A stretch of DNA of 64,000 nucleotides from Streptomyces sp. CB02261 (lineage in GTDB: Bacteria > Actinomycetota > Actinomycetes > Streptomycetales > Streptomycetaceae). Location: NCBI RefSeq assembly GCF_001905665.1, contig NZ_LIVX01000002.1:135420-199419 (forward strand), given 5' to 3'. The notes beneath the pieces are model-generated. The model worked only from the letters and a program-made list of their open reading frames with translations, was not told where the DNA came from and searched no databases. The translations under genes were made by a program, and so were the position numbers. Shown piece after piece: positions 43,883-53,071 of this stretch; the first letter of the stretch is position 1, and every line of letters begins with the position of its first letter.

Positions 43883-44758
43883 ATGACAGAGTGGTCCGTC
43901 ACCGAGCCGACGAAGCTGGCGCCGGCCGATCCCGTGACCCGCCTGCAGATCCGCATCGTCAGCGGCACGGTGAACGTGGTGGGGACGGACGAGAGTTCCG
44001 CCCGCGTGGAGATCAGCGAGATCGAGGGCCCGCCGCTGACCGTGACCCAGGACGGCTCCGCGCTGACCGTGGGGTACGACGACCTGCAGTGGAAGAACAT
44101 CCTGAAGTGGCTCGACCGCAAGGAGTACCGGCGCCGGGCGGTCGTCTCCGTGGCCGTCCCCGCGGGGGTCGACGTGGAGGTCGGAGTGGTCGGGGCCGAG
44201 GCCGTCGTCACGGGCATCCGGGGACGTACGGAGGTGCGCGGCGTCAGTGGTGACACCACCCTCCTCCGGCTCTCCGGCCCGGTCCGCGCCGAGAGCGTCT
44301 CGGGCAATCTGGAGGCCCAGTCGGTCACGGGTGCCCTCCGGGTCAACTCGGTGACCGGGGACGTGACGGTGATCGAGGGCGCGGGTTCCTCCGTCCGGGC
44401 CGAGACGGTCAGCGGCGACATGGTGATCGACCTCGACCCCGCCGACCTCGACGGGCCGCCCGCCGACATCCGCCTCGCCAGTGTGTCCGGCGAGGTCGCC
44501 ATCCGGCTCCCCCACCCGGCCGACGCCCGGGTGGAGGCGAGCACCACGAGCGGCTCCGTGTCGAACGCCTTCGACGACCTGCGGGTCGGGGGCCAGTGGG
44601 GTGCCAAGTCCCTCACCGGCACCCTGGGCGCGGGCCGCGGCACGCTCAAGGCGACGACCGTCTCCGGCTCCATCGCCCTGCTCCGCCGTCCCGAGCCGGA
44701 CGGTGACGCCGGCCCCACCCCCTCGTCCGCCTCCTCCGCGTCCGGAAAGGTGCTCTGA
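43883..44758 (+). CDS. DUF4097-family protein, 291 aa
   Basis: Beta-helix-like repetitive protein with recurrent V-x-G/S-V-S/T-G-D units (EVRGVSGDTTLLRLSGPVRA, AESVSGNLEAQSVTGALRVN, AETVSGDMVIDL), the DUF4097 pattern. No signal peptide. It is followed by a padR gene with one base between stop and start, so the two are cotranscribed. An unrelated second DUF4097 protein is encoded at 14333. Function unknown; a role as the effector or antirepressor of the PadR protein is only a possibility. Confidence 0.82.
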   Translation: MTEWSVTEPTKLAPADPVTRLQIRIVSGTVNVVGTDESSARVEISEIEGPPLTVTQDGSALTVGYDDLQWKNILKWLDRKEYRRRAVVSVAVPAGVDVEVGVVGAEAVVTGIRGRTEVRGVSGDTTLLRLSGPVRAESVSGNLEAQSVTGALRVNSVTGDVTVIEGAGSSVRAETVSGDMVIDLDPADLDGPPADIRLASVSGEVAIRLPHPADARVEASTTSGSVSNAFDDLRVGGQWGAKSLTGTLGAGRGTLKATTVSGSIALLRRPEPDGDAGPTPSSASSASGKVL

Positions 44759-44759
44759 C

Positions 44760-45659
44760 ATGCCGCCCGTCTTCGCGCACGGCCGCCTCCGCCTCTATCT
44801 GCTCAAGCTGCTCGACGAGGCCCCGCGCCACGGCTACGAGGTGATCCGCCTCCTGGAGGAGCGCTTCCAGGGGCTCTACGCGCCCTCGGCGGGCACGGTC
44901 TATCCGCGGCTCGCCAAGCTGGAGGCCGAGGGCCTCGTCACCCACGCCAGCGAGGGCGGCCGGAAGGTCTACTCGATCACCGACGCGGGCCGCGCCGAGC
45001 TGGCCGGACGCGACGCCGAACTGGACGACCTGGAGCGGGAGATCCGCGAGTCGGTGTCGGAGCTGGCGGCGGAGATCCGTGACGACGTGCGCGGCGCGGC
45101 CGGCCGGGTGCGCAGCGAGATGCGCGCGGCGGCGGGCCGGACCCGGGCGGCGGAGTCGTCCTCGTTCGCCGAGGCCAAGGAGGAGCTGCGCCGGGTGGGG
45201 CAGGAGTGGAAGGAGCAGGCCCGCCAGGCCCGCGCCGAGGCCAAGTCCGCCCGCCACCAGGCGAAGGAGTTCCAGCGGATCGCCCAGCAGGTGCAGGAGG
45301 AGGTCCAGGACCGCTTCTCGCGGGGCGACTGGCCCAAGGGGGTCTGGGAGGGGCTCTCCGGCATCACGGCGCAGCTCGGCGACCTCGTGACGGGCACGAC
45401 CCACCCGAAGGCCGCCGGTCAGGAGCCGCCGTTCACGACGGCCCCGGCCGGTGAGGCGCCGGAGTGGGCGCGGGACACGGAGGGCTCGGGCGATCCGGCC
45501 CGCGACCTCGACCGGCTCCTCGACCGCTTCCGCGACGACATCCGCGACGCGGCCCGTGACCACGGGGTGAGCCGGGACCAGCTGGCCGAGGCCCGCGCCC
45601 AGCTGTCGACGGCGGCCCTCAGAATCACCGGTCTGCTGGGTTCCCGCCCCTCCGCGTGA
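44760..45659 (+). CDS. PadR-family regulator with long coiled-coil C terminus, 299 aa
   Basis: PadR winged helix at the N terminus (about 8-85; LYLLKLLDEAPRHGYEVIRLL, SAGTVYPRLAKLEAEGLV and GRKVYSITDAG), followed by an extended helical, charge-rich region (about 90-185; KEELRRVGQEWKEQARQARA) predicted as coiled coil and a further helical C terminus. This is much longer than a usual PadR of 110-180 residues. Likely autoregulates through the 43825-43852 palindrome. Confidence 0.88.
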   Translation: MPPVFAHGRLRLYLLKLLDEAPRHGYEVIRLLEERFQGLYAPSAGTVYPRLAKLEAEGLVTHASEGGRKVYSITDAGRAELAGRDAELDDLEREIRESVSELAAEIRDDVRGAAGRVRSEMRAAAGRTRAAESSSFAEAKEELRRVGQEWKEQARQARAEAKSARHQAKEFQRIAQQVQEEVQDRFSRGDWPKGVWEGLSGITAQLGDLVTGTTHPKAAGQEPPFTTAPAGEAPEWARDTEGSGDPARDLDRLLDRFRDDIRDAARDHGVSRDQLAEARAQLSTAALRITGLLGSRPSA

Positions 45660-45693
45660 CCGAAGGGGCGTGCGCCCGAGGCCCGGGTGGCCA

Positions 45694-45785
45694 GGACCGC
45701 CACCCGGGCCGGGACCGCCACCCCGGCCGGGACCGCCACCCCGGCCGGGACCGCCGCCCGGGCCGGAACCGCCACCCGGGCGGGC
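45694..45785. repeat. Tandem 18-bp repeat array
   Basis: About five copies of an 18-base unit (GGACCGCCACCCCGGCCG with substitutions) follow the padR gene. It lies in the 266-bp gap before the convergent oxidoreductase gene. No gene is supported in the gap. Confidence 0.75.
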
Positions 45786-45925
45786 TCCCGGCCGTCGGGT
45801 GGAGAGCGCTCCGGACGTCCCCTGGGCAGCGCACGGGCGCCGCGTGAGGCGTGGCTGCCCGGGGCTCGTCAGGGGGGCGGGCCACCACGAGGTCGCCGAG
45901 GGCCTCGCAAGGCTCCTGAGGGGCC

Positions 45926-46891
45926 TCAGGAGGCCGTCAGGACGATCTTCCCGAAGAGGTCGCCGGAGGCCAGCTTCTCGAAGCCCTCCCGCGCCCGGTC
46001 GAGCGGCAGGATCTCGTCGAGGACCGGTCGGACGCCCGTCGCCGCGCAGAAGGACAGCAGGTCCTCCAGCTCGTCCTTGGAGCCCATGGTCGAGCCCACC
46101 ACCTTGAGCTCCAGGAAGAAGATCCGGGTCAGCTCGGCGTGCGCGGGCCGGTCGCCGCTCGTGGCGCCCGAGATGACGAGGGTGCCGCCCGGCCGCAGCG
46201 ACTTGACCGAGTGGGACCACGTGGCGGCACCGACGGTCTCGATGACCGCGTCCACCCGCTGCGGGAGACGCGCGCCGGGCTCGTACGCCTCGACGGCGCC
46301 GAGTTCGACGGCCCGCTTGCGCTTGGCCTCGTCGCGGCTGGTGGCGAAGACCCGCAGTCCGGCGGCCTTGCCGAGGGCGATCGCGGCGGTGGCGACTCCT
46401 CCGCCCGCTCCCTGGACGAGCACCGAGTCCCCGGGGCGTACCCCGGCGTTGGTGAAGAGCATGCGGTAGGCGGTCAGCCAGGCGGTGGGCAGGCAGGCGG
46501 CCTCCTCGAAGGACAGCTCCTTCGGCTTGGGCAGCACGTTCCAGCGGGGCACGGTCACCCGCTCGGCGAAGGTGCCCTGGTAGCGCTCGGTGAGGATGGA
46601 CCGCGGCTCGTCGGGTCCGACACCGTGGCCCGTCTGGCCGATCACGGAGTGCAGGACGACCTCGTTGCCGTCCTCGTCGATGCCGGCGGCGTCGCAGCCG
46701 AGGATCATCGGCAGCTTCTCCTCGGGCAGCCCGACCCCGCGCAGCGACCACAGGTCGTGGTGGTTGAGCGAGGCGGCCTTGACGGTGACGGTGGTCCAGC
46801 CCGGCCGCACCTCGGGTTCGGGGCGTTCGCCCAATTCGAGGCCGTTCAGCGGCTGGTCGCGGTCGATTCGGGCAGCGTAGGCAGCGAACAT
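45926..46891 (-). CDS. MDR-family quinone oxidoreductase-like protein, 321 aa
   Basis: Medium-chain dehydrogenase/reductase with a GroES-like N-terminal domain (about 25-130; AASLNHHDLWSLRG, LGCDAAGIDEDG) and a Rossmann domain binding NAD(P)H (VLVQGAGGGVATAAIALGKAAG, about 158-180). The structural and catalytic zinc Cys clusters are not present (no GHE motif), so a quinone oxidoreductase or enoyl reductase-type activity is more likely than a zinc alcohol dehydrogenase. Separate transcription unit from the malic enzyme upstream, which ends in its own terminator. Confidence 0.88.
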   Translation of the reverse strand: MFAAYAARIDRDQPLNGLELGERPEPEVRPGWTTVTVKAASLNHHDLWSLRGVGLPEEKLPMILGCDAAGIDEDGNEVVLHSVIGQTGHGVGPDEPRSILTERYQGTFAERVTVPRWNVLPKPKELSFEEAACLPTAWLTAYRMLFTNAGVRPGDSVLVQGAGGGVATAAIALGKAAGLRVFATSRDEAKRKRAVELGAVEAYEPGARLPQRVDAVIETVGAATWSHSVKSLRPGGTLVISGATSGDRPAHAELTRIFFLELKVVGSTMGSKDELEDLLSFCAATGVRPVLDEILPLDRAREGFEKLASGDLFGKIVLTAS

Positions 46892-46985
46892 GGCCCTGAC
46901 CCTAGGGCGCCGCGGACGGCGAGGGGAACCACGCCCCGGTGTGACCCGTGTCGCCCGGCAGTCCGCCCCCCGCCGCCCGGACGGA

Positions 46986-47030
46986 CGCCGAAGGGCCCCG
47001 TCCCGGCGTACGGAACGGGGCCCTTCGGCG
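46986..47030 (-). terminator. Terminator of the malic enzyme gene
   Basis: CGCCGAAGGGGCCCGT-type arms: 46986-47001 pairs perfectly over 16 bp with 47015-47030 around a 13-base loop, 57 bases beyond the malic enzyme stop. Confidence 0.85.
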
Positions 47031-47086
47031 TACCGGTGGACCGAACCTGCCGACGCGCCCGCACCAGGCGCTCCGGCGGGCGCGCG

Positions 47087-48298
47087 TCAGCGGCGGGCGA
47101 CGCCCTCGGCGCGGGCGGCGGCGGCGACCGCGGCCGCGACGGCCGGGGCGACCCGCTCGTCGAACGGCGACGGGATGACGCAGTCGGCGGAGAGCTGGTC
47201 GGTGACGACGTCCGCGATGGCGTTGGCGGCGGCGATCTTCATGCCCTCGGTGATCCGGGAGGCCCGGACCTGGAGCGCGCCGGCGAAGATGCCGGGGAAC
47301 GCGAGGACGTTGTTGATCTGGTTCGGGTAGTCCGAACGGCCGGTCGCCACGACGGCCGCGTACTTGTGCGCGACGTCGGGGTGGACCTCGGGGTTCGGGT
47401 TGGCCATGGCGAACACGAAGGCGTTCGGGGCCATGGCGGCGACGGCCGCCTCGGGGACCGTACCGCCGGAGACGCCGATGAAGACGTCCGCGCCCGCGAG
47501 GGCGCTCTCCAGGGAGCCGGTGAGCCCGGCCTTGTTGGTGAGCTCGGCGAGCTCGCGCTTGACGTCCGTGAGGTCCTCGCGGTCGCGGCTGACGATGCCC
47601 TTACGGTCGGCGACGGCGACGTCCCCGAGGCCCGCCTCCAGGAGGAACTTGGCGATGGCGACGCCGGCCGCACCCGCGCCGGAGATGACCGCGCGCAGGT
47701 CGCCGAGGGTCCGGCCGGTCAGCTTCGCCGCGTTCCGGAGGGCGGCGAGGGTGACGATCGCGGTGCCGTGCTGGTCGTCGTGGAAGACCGGGATGTCGAG
47801 GCGCTCCTGGAGCTTGCGCTCGATCTCGAAGCACCGCGGTGCCGAGATGTCCTCCAGGTTGACGCCGCCGAAGGACGGGGCGAGCCGGACGACGGTCTCG
47901 ACGATCTCGTCGGTGTCGGTGGTGGCGAGGGCGATCGGGACCGCGTCCACGCCGCCGAACTGCTTGAAGAGGATGGCCTTCCCCTCCATGACCGGGAGGG
48001 AGGCCTCCGGGCCGATGTCGCCGAGGCCGAGCACTGCCGTACCGTCGGTCACGACCGCGACGACCTGGGACTTCCAGGTGTAGTCGTTGACCAGCTCGGG
48101 CTGCTCGGCGATCGCGGTGCACACCTTGGCGACGCCGGGCGTGTACGCGAGGGACAGGTCGTCCCTGTCCCGCAGGGGAACGGTGGCCTGCACGGCCATC
48201 TTGCCGCCCCGGTGGAGGGCGAAGACAGGATCGAAGGGCTCCTCCGGAGCTCCTTCCGTACCACTGTCATTGCGAGGATTGACGATCTCCGCTGCCAT
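47087..48298 (-). CDS. NAD(P)-dependent malic enzyme, 403 aa
   Basis: Decarboxylates malate to pyruvate with NAD(P) reduction; cytosolic anaplerotic enzyme. Malic N domain with SLAYTPGVAKVC and DGTAVLGLGDIGPEASLPVMEGK (catalytic region), divalent metal ligands in EDISAPRCFEIE and VFHDDQHGTAIV, and NAD-binding domain with SGAGAAGVAIAKFL. The short 403-residue form without a phosphotransacetylase-like C-terminal domain is the usual Streptomyces type. Coenzyme specificity cannot be decided by eye. Confidence 0.95.
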   Translation of the reverse strand: MAAEIVNPRNDSGTEGAPEEPFDPVFALHRGGKMAVQATVPLRDRDDLSLAYTPGVAKVCTAIAEQPELVNDYTWKSQVVAVVTDGTAVLGLGDIGPEASLPVMEGKAILFKQFGGVDAVPIALATTDTDEIVETVVRLAPSFGGVNLEDISAPRCFEIERKLQERLDIPVFHDDQHGTAIVTLAALRNAAKLTGRTLGDLRAVISGAGAAGVAIAKFLLEAGLGDVAVADRKGIVSRDREDLTDVKRELAELTNKAGLTGSLESALAGADVFIGVSGGTVPEAAVAAMAPNAFVFAMANPNPEVHPDVAHKYAAVVATGRSDYPNQINNVLAFPGIFAGALQVRASRITEGMKIAAANAIADVVTDQLSADCVIPSPFDERVAPAVAAAVAAAARAEGVARR

Positions 48299-48834
48299 TG
48301 GGTTGACCCCTTAAGTCTGTTTCATTTGAGGGTGGCCACTCCCGGTTGAGGAGGGGTGGGGAGGCACCGCGGCCGCCGTGTCTGGCAGCCGCGCGGGCGC
48401 GCCGCACAACGCGCCCTGAGCCCCGGATGAGGGGTGTAAGGATCCTTCTTACCGGACGGACGGCACCGCAGACGAGTCCATAACCGCTCGGTGACGCGAC
48501 TCATACCGAGCGCATCCGTACGGGTACGGAGAACGACACGTCACCCGATGTCCCGATAGATGCGAAGCCCACCCGATTGGCCGCCTTCGGCTCGTCCGAA
48601 TGGCGAGATAATCAGGAGATTCTTCGGTGGCGGGGAAGGGATCCCGCAGAAGATCCGGCCTTGATGTACCGGCCTGTCGGCATTCGGCCGTCACCCGTTA
48701 CCCGATTTTGACATCCGTGGCCGTCGGTTTGGGGCGGTCCGAATGGCAAGATGCCGTAATCACACGAGGTCACGACACTCGAAGAGATGTACGTGCCCAC
48801 TGGCAACTCCCTCACCCGCCGGAGGAACCCGATC
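48299..48834. promoter_or_regulatory. Divergent promoter region with a 16-bp direct repeat
   Basis: 536 bases between the malic enzyme and the ABC transporter operon, without a gene. GTCCGAATGGC(G/A)AGAT occurs twice in direct orientation at 48594-48609 and 48737-48752, each followed by a TAATC sequence (immediately or 7 bases on). These may be twin promoters or regulator sites of the transporter operon. No terminator is seen. Confidence 0.55.
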
Positions 48835-49800
48835 ATGACCGCACGCTCCACGCGCTGTACGACCGCCAAGACCCGCACGTCCCGTCTTGCCGCGGTCGCC
48901 GCCATCGCGGTCGCCGGCTCCGTGCTGCTCACCGCCTGCGGTGACCAGACCGAGGGCGGCTCGACCCCGACGAAGGGCGCCGGCACCGCGTCGACCAACG
49001 CGGCCCCGCTCTTCTCGAAGCTGCCCGCCGACATCCAGAAGGCCGGTGTCATCAAGGTCGGCACCGATGCCTCGTACGCTCCGATGGAGTTCACCGAGAA
49101 CGGCAAGATCGTCGGCGTCGACCCCGACATCGCCCAGGCCCTGGGCAAGCAGCTCGGCGTCGAGTTCAAGTTCACCTCCGGCACCTTCGACGGTCTGATC
49201 ACCTCGATCTACACCGGCCGCCAGGACCTGATCATGTCCTCGATGACGGACAACAAGAAGCGCCAGGAGGGCCTGGACGACAACGGGAAGAAGATCGGCA
49301 AGGGCATCGACTTCGTCGACTACTTCAGCTCCGGCGTCTCCCTGCTGGTCAAGAAGGGCAACCCGCAGAACATCAACTCCCTCGACGACCTCTGCGGCAA
49401 GACCGTGGCCGTCCAGCGCGGCACGATCTACGAGGACACCTTCAAGGCGCAGGCCACGAAGTGCGGGGCGAACAAGCTGACGATCCAGGCCTTCGACACC
49501 GACGCCGAGGCCCAGACCCGCGTCAAGGCCGGCGGCGCCGTGGCCGACCTGAACGACTACCCGGTGGCCGCGTACATCGCGAAGACCTCGGGCGGCGGCA
49601 ACGACTTCGAGGTCGTCGGCAGCCAGAGCGACGTCGGCCTCTTCGGCATCGGCGTGTCGAAGGAGAACACCCAGCTCCGCGACGCCGTCAAGGAGGCGCT
49701 CGACGCCATCATCAAGGACGGCACCTACGCCGAGGCCCTGAAGAAGTGGGACGTCGAGGACAGCGCCGTCAAGTCGGCCACCGTCAACGCCGGCAAGTGA
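48835..49800 (+). CDS. Amino acid ABC transporter substrate-binding lipoprotein, 321 aa
   Basis: Extracytoplasmic type-3 solute-binding protein for polar amino acids. A lipobox LLTAC (Cys at about residue 34) anchors it; the binding domain shows GVIKVGTDASYAPMEFTENGKIVGVDPDIAQALG, given here in pieces GTDASYAPMEF and GVDPDIAQ, and the second lobe LCGKTVAVQRGTIYED. GGAGGAA at 48821-48827 positions the ATG. First gene of a three-gene transporter operon; the substrate cannot be read from sequence. Confidence 0.93.
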   Translation: MTARSTRCTTAKTRTSRLAAVAAIAVAGSVLLTACGDQTEGGSTPTKGAGTASTNAAPLFSKLPADIQKAGVIKVGTDASYAPMEFTENGKIVGVDPDIAQALGKQLGVEFKFTSGTFDGLITSIYTGRQDLIMSSMTDNKKRQEGLDDNGKKIGKGIDFVDYFSSGVSLLVKKGNPQNINSLDDLCGKTVAVQRGTIYEDTFKAQATKCGANKLTIQAFDTDAEAQTRVKAGGAVADLNDYPVAAYIAKTSGGGNDFEVVGSQSDVGLFGIGVSKENTQLRDAVKEALDAIIKDGTYAEALKKWDVEDSAVKSATVNAGK

Positions 49801-49829
49801 CCTCCCCGCTCCACTGAAGGGCAGTCGTC

Positions 49830-50780
49830 GTGACTGACAAGATCAGCAAGGACCCGGCCGCCGCTCCGGCCGGGCCCGGCGCCTCGGGTACCCCGTACGA
49901 GGCGATCAAGGCCATCCCCGTGCGGCACTACGGGCGCTGGGTCAGCGCCGTCGTGGTCGTCGCACTGCTCGGCTGGCTCGTCTACGCCTTCTCCCAGGGC
50001 AACATCCTCTGGGACACGGTGTGGGACAAGGTGTTCGACCCCTCGGTCATCAGCGGCCTGTGGAACACGATCCTCATCAGCGTCGCCTCCATGGCCCTGG
50101 GCCTGGTCCTCGGCGTCGTCTTCGCCGTGATGCGGCTCTCCCGGAACCCGGTGACCGGCGCGGTCGCCTGGCTCTACATCTGGTTCTTCCGCGGCACCCC
50201 GGTGTACGTCCAGCTGCTGGTGTGGTTCAACCTGTCGCTGATCTTCCAGTACATCGACCTGGGCCCGATCTACAAGAACGAGACCGTGGACGTCATGACG
50301 CCGTTCATGGTGGCGCTGCTCGGTCTCGGCCTCAACGAGGGCGCCTACATGGCGGAGATCGTCCGCGCGGGCATCCAGTCGGTCGACGAGGGCCAGACCG
50401 AGGCGGCGCACGCGCTCGGCATGTCCCAGACGAAGACCATGAGGCGCGTCGTCCTCCCGCAGGCCATGCGGGTGATCGTGCCGCCGACGGGCAACGAGTT
50501 CATCAACATGCTGAAGACCTCGTCGCTGGTCTCGGCCGTGCAGTACACCGAGCTGCTGCGGGCCTCCTCGAACATCGGCAACACGGCCGGTGCCGTGATG
50601 GAGATGCTGTTCGTCGCCTCCATCTGGTACCTGGCACTGACCAGCGTGTTCAGCGTCGGCCAGTACTACCTGGAGCGCCGTTTCGCCCGGGGTTCCCTCC
50701 GCAGCCTGCCGCCCACCCCGTGGCAGCGGGTCAAGGCGAACCTCACCACGTTCAAGCGCTCCCCGGAGGGATCGGCATGA
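49830..50780 (+). CDS. Amino acid ABC transporter permease, 316 aa
   Basis: Polar amino acid permease of the HisMQ type. Hydrophilic N terminus (about 35 residues), then about five or six helices; conserved EAA-loop region [23 protein letters not shown] contacts the ATPase. GTG start with AAGGGCAG upstream. Stop overlaps the ATPase start (ATGA). Only one permease gene is present, suggesting a homodimer. Confidence 0.94.
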   Translation: MTDKISKDPAAAPAGPGASGTPYEAIKAIPVRHYGRWVSAVVVVALLGWLVYAFSQGNILWDTVWDKVFDPSVISGLWNTILISVASMALGLVLGVVFAVMRLSRNPVTGAVAWLYIWFFRGTPVYVQLLVWFNLSLIFQYIDLGPIYKNETVDVMTPFMVALLGLGLNEGAYMAEIVRAGIQSVDEGQTEAAHALGMSQTKTMRRVVLPQAMRVIVPPTGNEFINMLKTSSLVSAVQYTELLRASSNIGNTAGAVMEMLFVASIWYLALTSVFSVGQYYLERRFARGSLRSLPPTPWQRVKANLTTFKRSPEGSA

Positions 50781-51544
50781 CCGGCCAGCCCATGGTCAAG
50801 GCGGAGGGCGTCCACAAGTCGTACGGCGCCGCCCACATCCTCCGCGGCATCGACCTCGAAGTGCAGAACGGCGAGGTCTTCTGCCTCGTCGGCCCGTCCG
50901 GCTCGGGCAAGTCGACCTTCCTCCGGTGCATCAACCACCTGGAGCGCGTGGACGGCGGCCGGCTGTCGGTCGACGGCCAGCTGGTCGGCTACCGGCAGAA
51001 GGGCGACAAGCTCTACGAGCTGAAGGACAGCGAGGTCGCGGTCCAGCGCCGTGACATCGGCATGGTCTTCCAGCGCTTCAACCTCTTCCCGCACATGACG
51101 GCCCTCGGGAACGTCATGGAGGCGCCCCTCCAGGTGAAGGGCGAGACCAAGGCCGTCGCGCGTGAGCGGGCCGAGCGGCTGCTCGACCGGGTCGGCCTGG
51201 GCGACAAGATGGGGAACTACCCGTCGCAGCTCTCGGGCGGCCAGCAGCAGCGCGTCGCCATCGCCCGCGCGCTGGCGATGGAACCGAAGCTGATGCTCTT
51301 CGACGAGCCGACCTCGGCGCTCGACCCGGAGCTGGTCGGTGACGTCCTCGACGTCATGCGGGACCTCGCCGAGTCGGGCATGACGATGATCGTCGTCACG
51401 CACGAGATGGGCTTCGCCCGGGAGGTCGGCGACTCGCTGGTCTTCATGGACGGCGGCGTGGTGGTCGAGTCGGGCAACCCGCGGGACGTCCTCGGCAACC
51501 CGCAGCACGACCGGACGAAGGCGTTCCTGTCGAAGGTGCTGTAG
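50777..51544 (+). CDS. Amino acid ABC transporter ATP-binding protein, 255 aa
   Basis: GlnQ/HisP-type ATPase: Walker [11 protein letters not shown]-loop [12 protein letters not shown], signature [15 protein letters not shown], Walker [14 protein letters not shown] and switch His VTHEMGFAR. Completes the importer with the two upstream genes. Ends in front of a perfect palindromic terminator. Confidence 0.96.
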   Translation: MTGQPMVKAEGVHKSYGAAHILRGIDLEVQNGEVFCLVGPSGSGKSTFLRCINHLERVDGGRLSVDGQLVGYRQKGDKLYELKDSEVAVQRRDIGMVFQRFNLFPHMTALGNVMEAPLQVKGETKAVARERAERLLDRVGLGDKMGNYPSQLSGGQQQRVAIARALAMEPKLMLFDEPTSALDPELVGDVLDVMRDLAESGMTMIVVTHEMGFAREVGDSLVFMDGGVVVESGNPRDVLGNPQHDRTKAFLSKVL

Positions 51545-51552
51545 GCGACACA

Positions 51553-51599
51553 ACGGAGGAAGGGGCGGTACGGGATTCCCGTACCGCCCCTTCCTCCGT
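51553..51599. terminator. Perfect 23-bp-stem bidirectional terminator
   Basis: 51553-51575 pairs without mismatch with 51577-51599 around a single central T, between the convergent ATPase and methyltransferase genes. Confidence 0.88.
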
Positions 51600-51606
51600 C
51601 CCGTGA

Positions 51607-52356
51607 CTACTTCACCGCGAGCAGCAGGGTGTCGGAGGGCGAGGCCCAGACGGCCCTGGCCTCGCCGAATCCGGCGGCGCGGAGGGTGTCGGCGTGCCAT
51701 CGCGGGGAGGGCATGTCGCCGTCGGCGTGCTCGCCGTAGATCTCGAAGCGGCGGGCGGTGGGCTCGGCGAGGACGGGGTCCTCGCCGGCGAGGGCCCACC
51801 AGTCGGCCCAGTCGAGGACGCCGGCGGCCTTCTCGCGGTCCATACGGGCGTGGCGCCGGGCGCGCTCGGCGGCGTTGATGCGCGGGGTGGCCCCGTCGAT
51901 CATGTGGTCGGCGTTCATGAAGACGCCGCCGTCGCGGACGAGGCCGGCGACCTGCCCGTAGAGGACGGTCAGGGGCTCGCTGTGGAGCCAGTGGAGCGCG
52001 GTGGCGGTGAGGACGGCGTCGTACGTGTCGTGGGGCAGCCGGCGGGCCCACGCGGGGTCCTTGAGGTCGGCGGTCACGAAGGTGACGCGCTCGTCGCCGG
52101 CGAAGTACCCCTCGGCGATGGCGAGGAGGGCGGGGTCGAGGTCGACACCGGTACTGGTCGCCTCCGGGAACCGCTGGAGGAGCCGGTCCGTGATACTTCC
52201 CGTACCGCACGCGAGGTCGAGGACGCGGGGCTTCGGTCCCACCAAGGCCTCGACCATGTCGAGCATCACCCGGAACCGCTCCTCACGGTCCGGCATGTAC
52301 CACTCCTGCTGACGGTCCCAGCTCCGCTGCCAGGCCGCCCAGTCGGTTCCGGTCAT
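51607..52356 (-). CDS. Class I SAM-dependent methyltransferase, 249 aa
   Basis: Methyltransferase with the SAM motif I VLDLACGTGSITDRLL (about 44-59), motif II acidic VDLDPALLAIAEG and motif post-I LTATALHWLH. The N terminus is rich in Trp/Arg (DWAAWQRSWDRQQEWYMPDREERF). The ATG at 52356 is preferred over a start at 52425 because a GGAGGAA box is 6 nt before it. Divergent from the CGNR regulator gene. Substrate unknown. Confidence 0.88.
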   Translation of the reverse strand: MTGTDWAAWQRSWDRQQEWYMPDREERFRVMLDMVEALVGPKPRVLDLACGTGSITDRLLQRFPEATSTGVDLDPALLAIAEGYFAGDERVTFVTADLKDPAWARRLPHDTYDAVLTATALHWLHSEPLTVLYGQVAGLVRDGGVFMNADHMIDGATPRINAAERARRHARMDREKAAGVLDWADWWALAGEDPVLAEPTARRFEIYGEHADGDMPSPRWHADTLRAAGFGEARAVWASPSDTLLLAVK

Positions 52357-52450
52357 CGCCGTTCCTCCCCGCCGTCGTAATACCCTCATAGGGGAAACAG
52401 CCGTTACCCCTACCGACCGAGACACTAGCCCGCCGGAGTAAGGACTACAA

Positions 52451-53071
52451 GTGGAACTGGCCTATTACTCGGATTACGCCGTGCGTCTGGTCAACACCGA
52501 GGAGCCGGCCCGCAACAAGGACGCCCTCACCTCCGTCGAGGTGATCCGGGAGCTCTTCGGCCCCGCCACCCAGATGGCCCGCAGGGCGACCGACTCCGAC
52601 GTGACCCGCTTCCGCGCGGTCCGCGCCCGGCTGCGGGCGGTCTTCACCGCGGCCGACGAGGGCGACCACACGGGCGCCGTGGACCTGCTGAACTCGCTGC
52701 TGCTGGAGTTCCCGGTCAGCCCGCAGATCTCCGGCCACGACACCCTCGACGAGGACGGCCGGCCGCGGTGGCACATGCACCTCGCCGACCACCCGTCGAA
52801 CGCGACCGCGGGATACGCGGCCATCGCGGCGATGGGGCTCGCCTTCCACCTCACCGAGTTCGGCGCCGACCGGCTCGGCCTCTGCCAGGCGCCGCCCTGC
52901 CGCAACGCCTACCTGGACACCTCCACCAACCGCTCCCGCCGCTACTGCTCGGACCGGTGCGCGACCCGCGCCAACGTGGCCGCCTACCGGGCCCGCAAGC
53001 GCCTGGAGGCCGACCGGACGGGCCTCACCGAGGAGACCAGCCAGGAGAGCACCACCCCGGCCGACCGCTGA
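52451..53071 (+). CDS. CGNR zinc-finger protein with ABATE domain, 206 aa
   Basis: Probable transcriptional regulator. N-terminal ABATE domain (YSDYAVRLVNTEEPARN, stress-induced regulator fold), C-terminal CGNR zinc finger with Cys in GLCQAPPCRNAYLD and YCSDRCATRANVAAYRARKR (zinc-binding Cys4 and a basic helix). GTG start at 52451. Its last 88 bases overlap, tail to tail, the 3' end of sodX. Confidence 0.88.
   Translation: MELAYYSDYAVRLVNTEEPARNKDALTSVEVIRELFGPATQMARRATDSDVTRFRAVRARLRAVFTAADEGDHTGAVDLLNSLLLEFPVSPQISGHDTLDEDGRPRWHMHLADHPSNATAGYAAIAAMGLAFHLTEFGADRLGLCQAPPCRNAYLDTSTNRSRRYCSDRCATRANVAAYRARKRLEADRTGLTEETSQESTTPADR

Noticed and set aside
45926..46891. Zinc-containing alcohol dehydrogenase
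   Set aside because: The GHE motif and zinc-ligating Cys clusters are missing, so a zinc-free MDR enzyme fits better.
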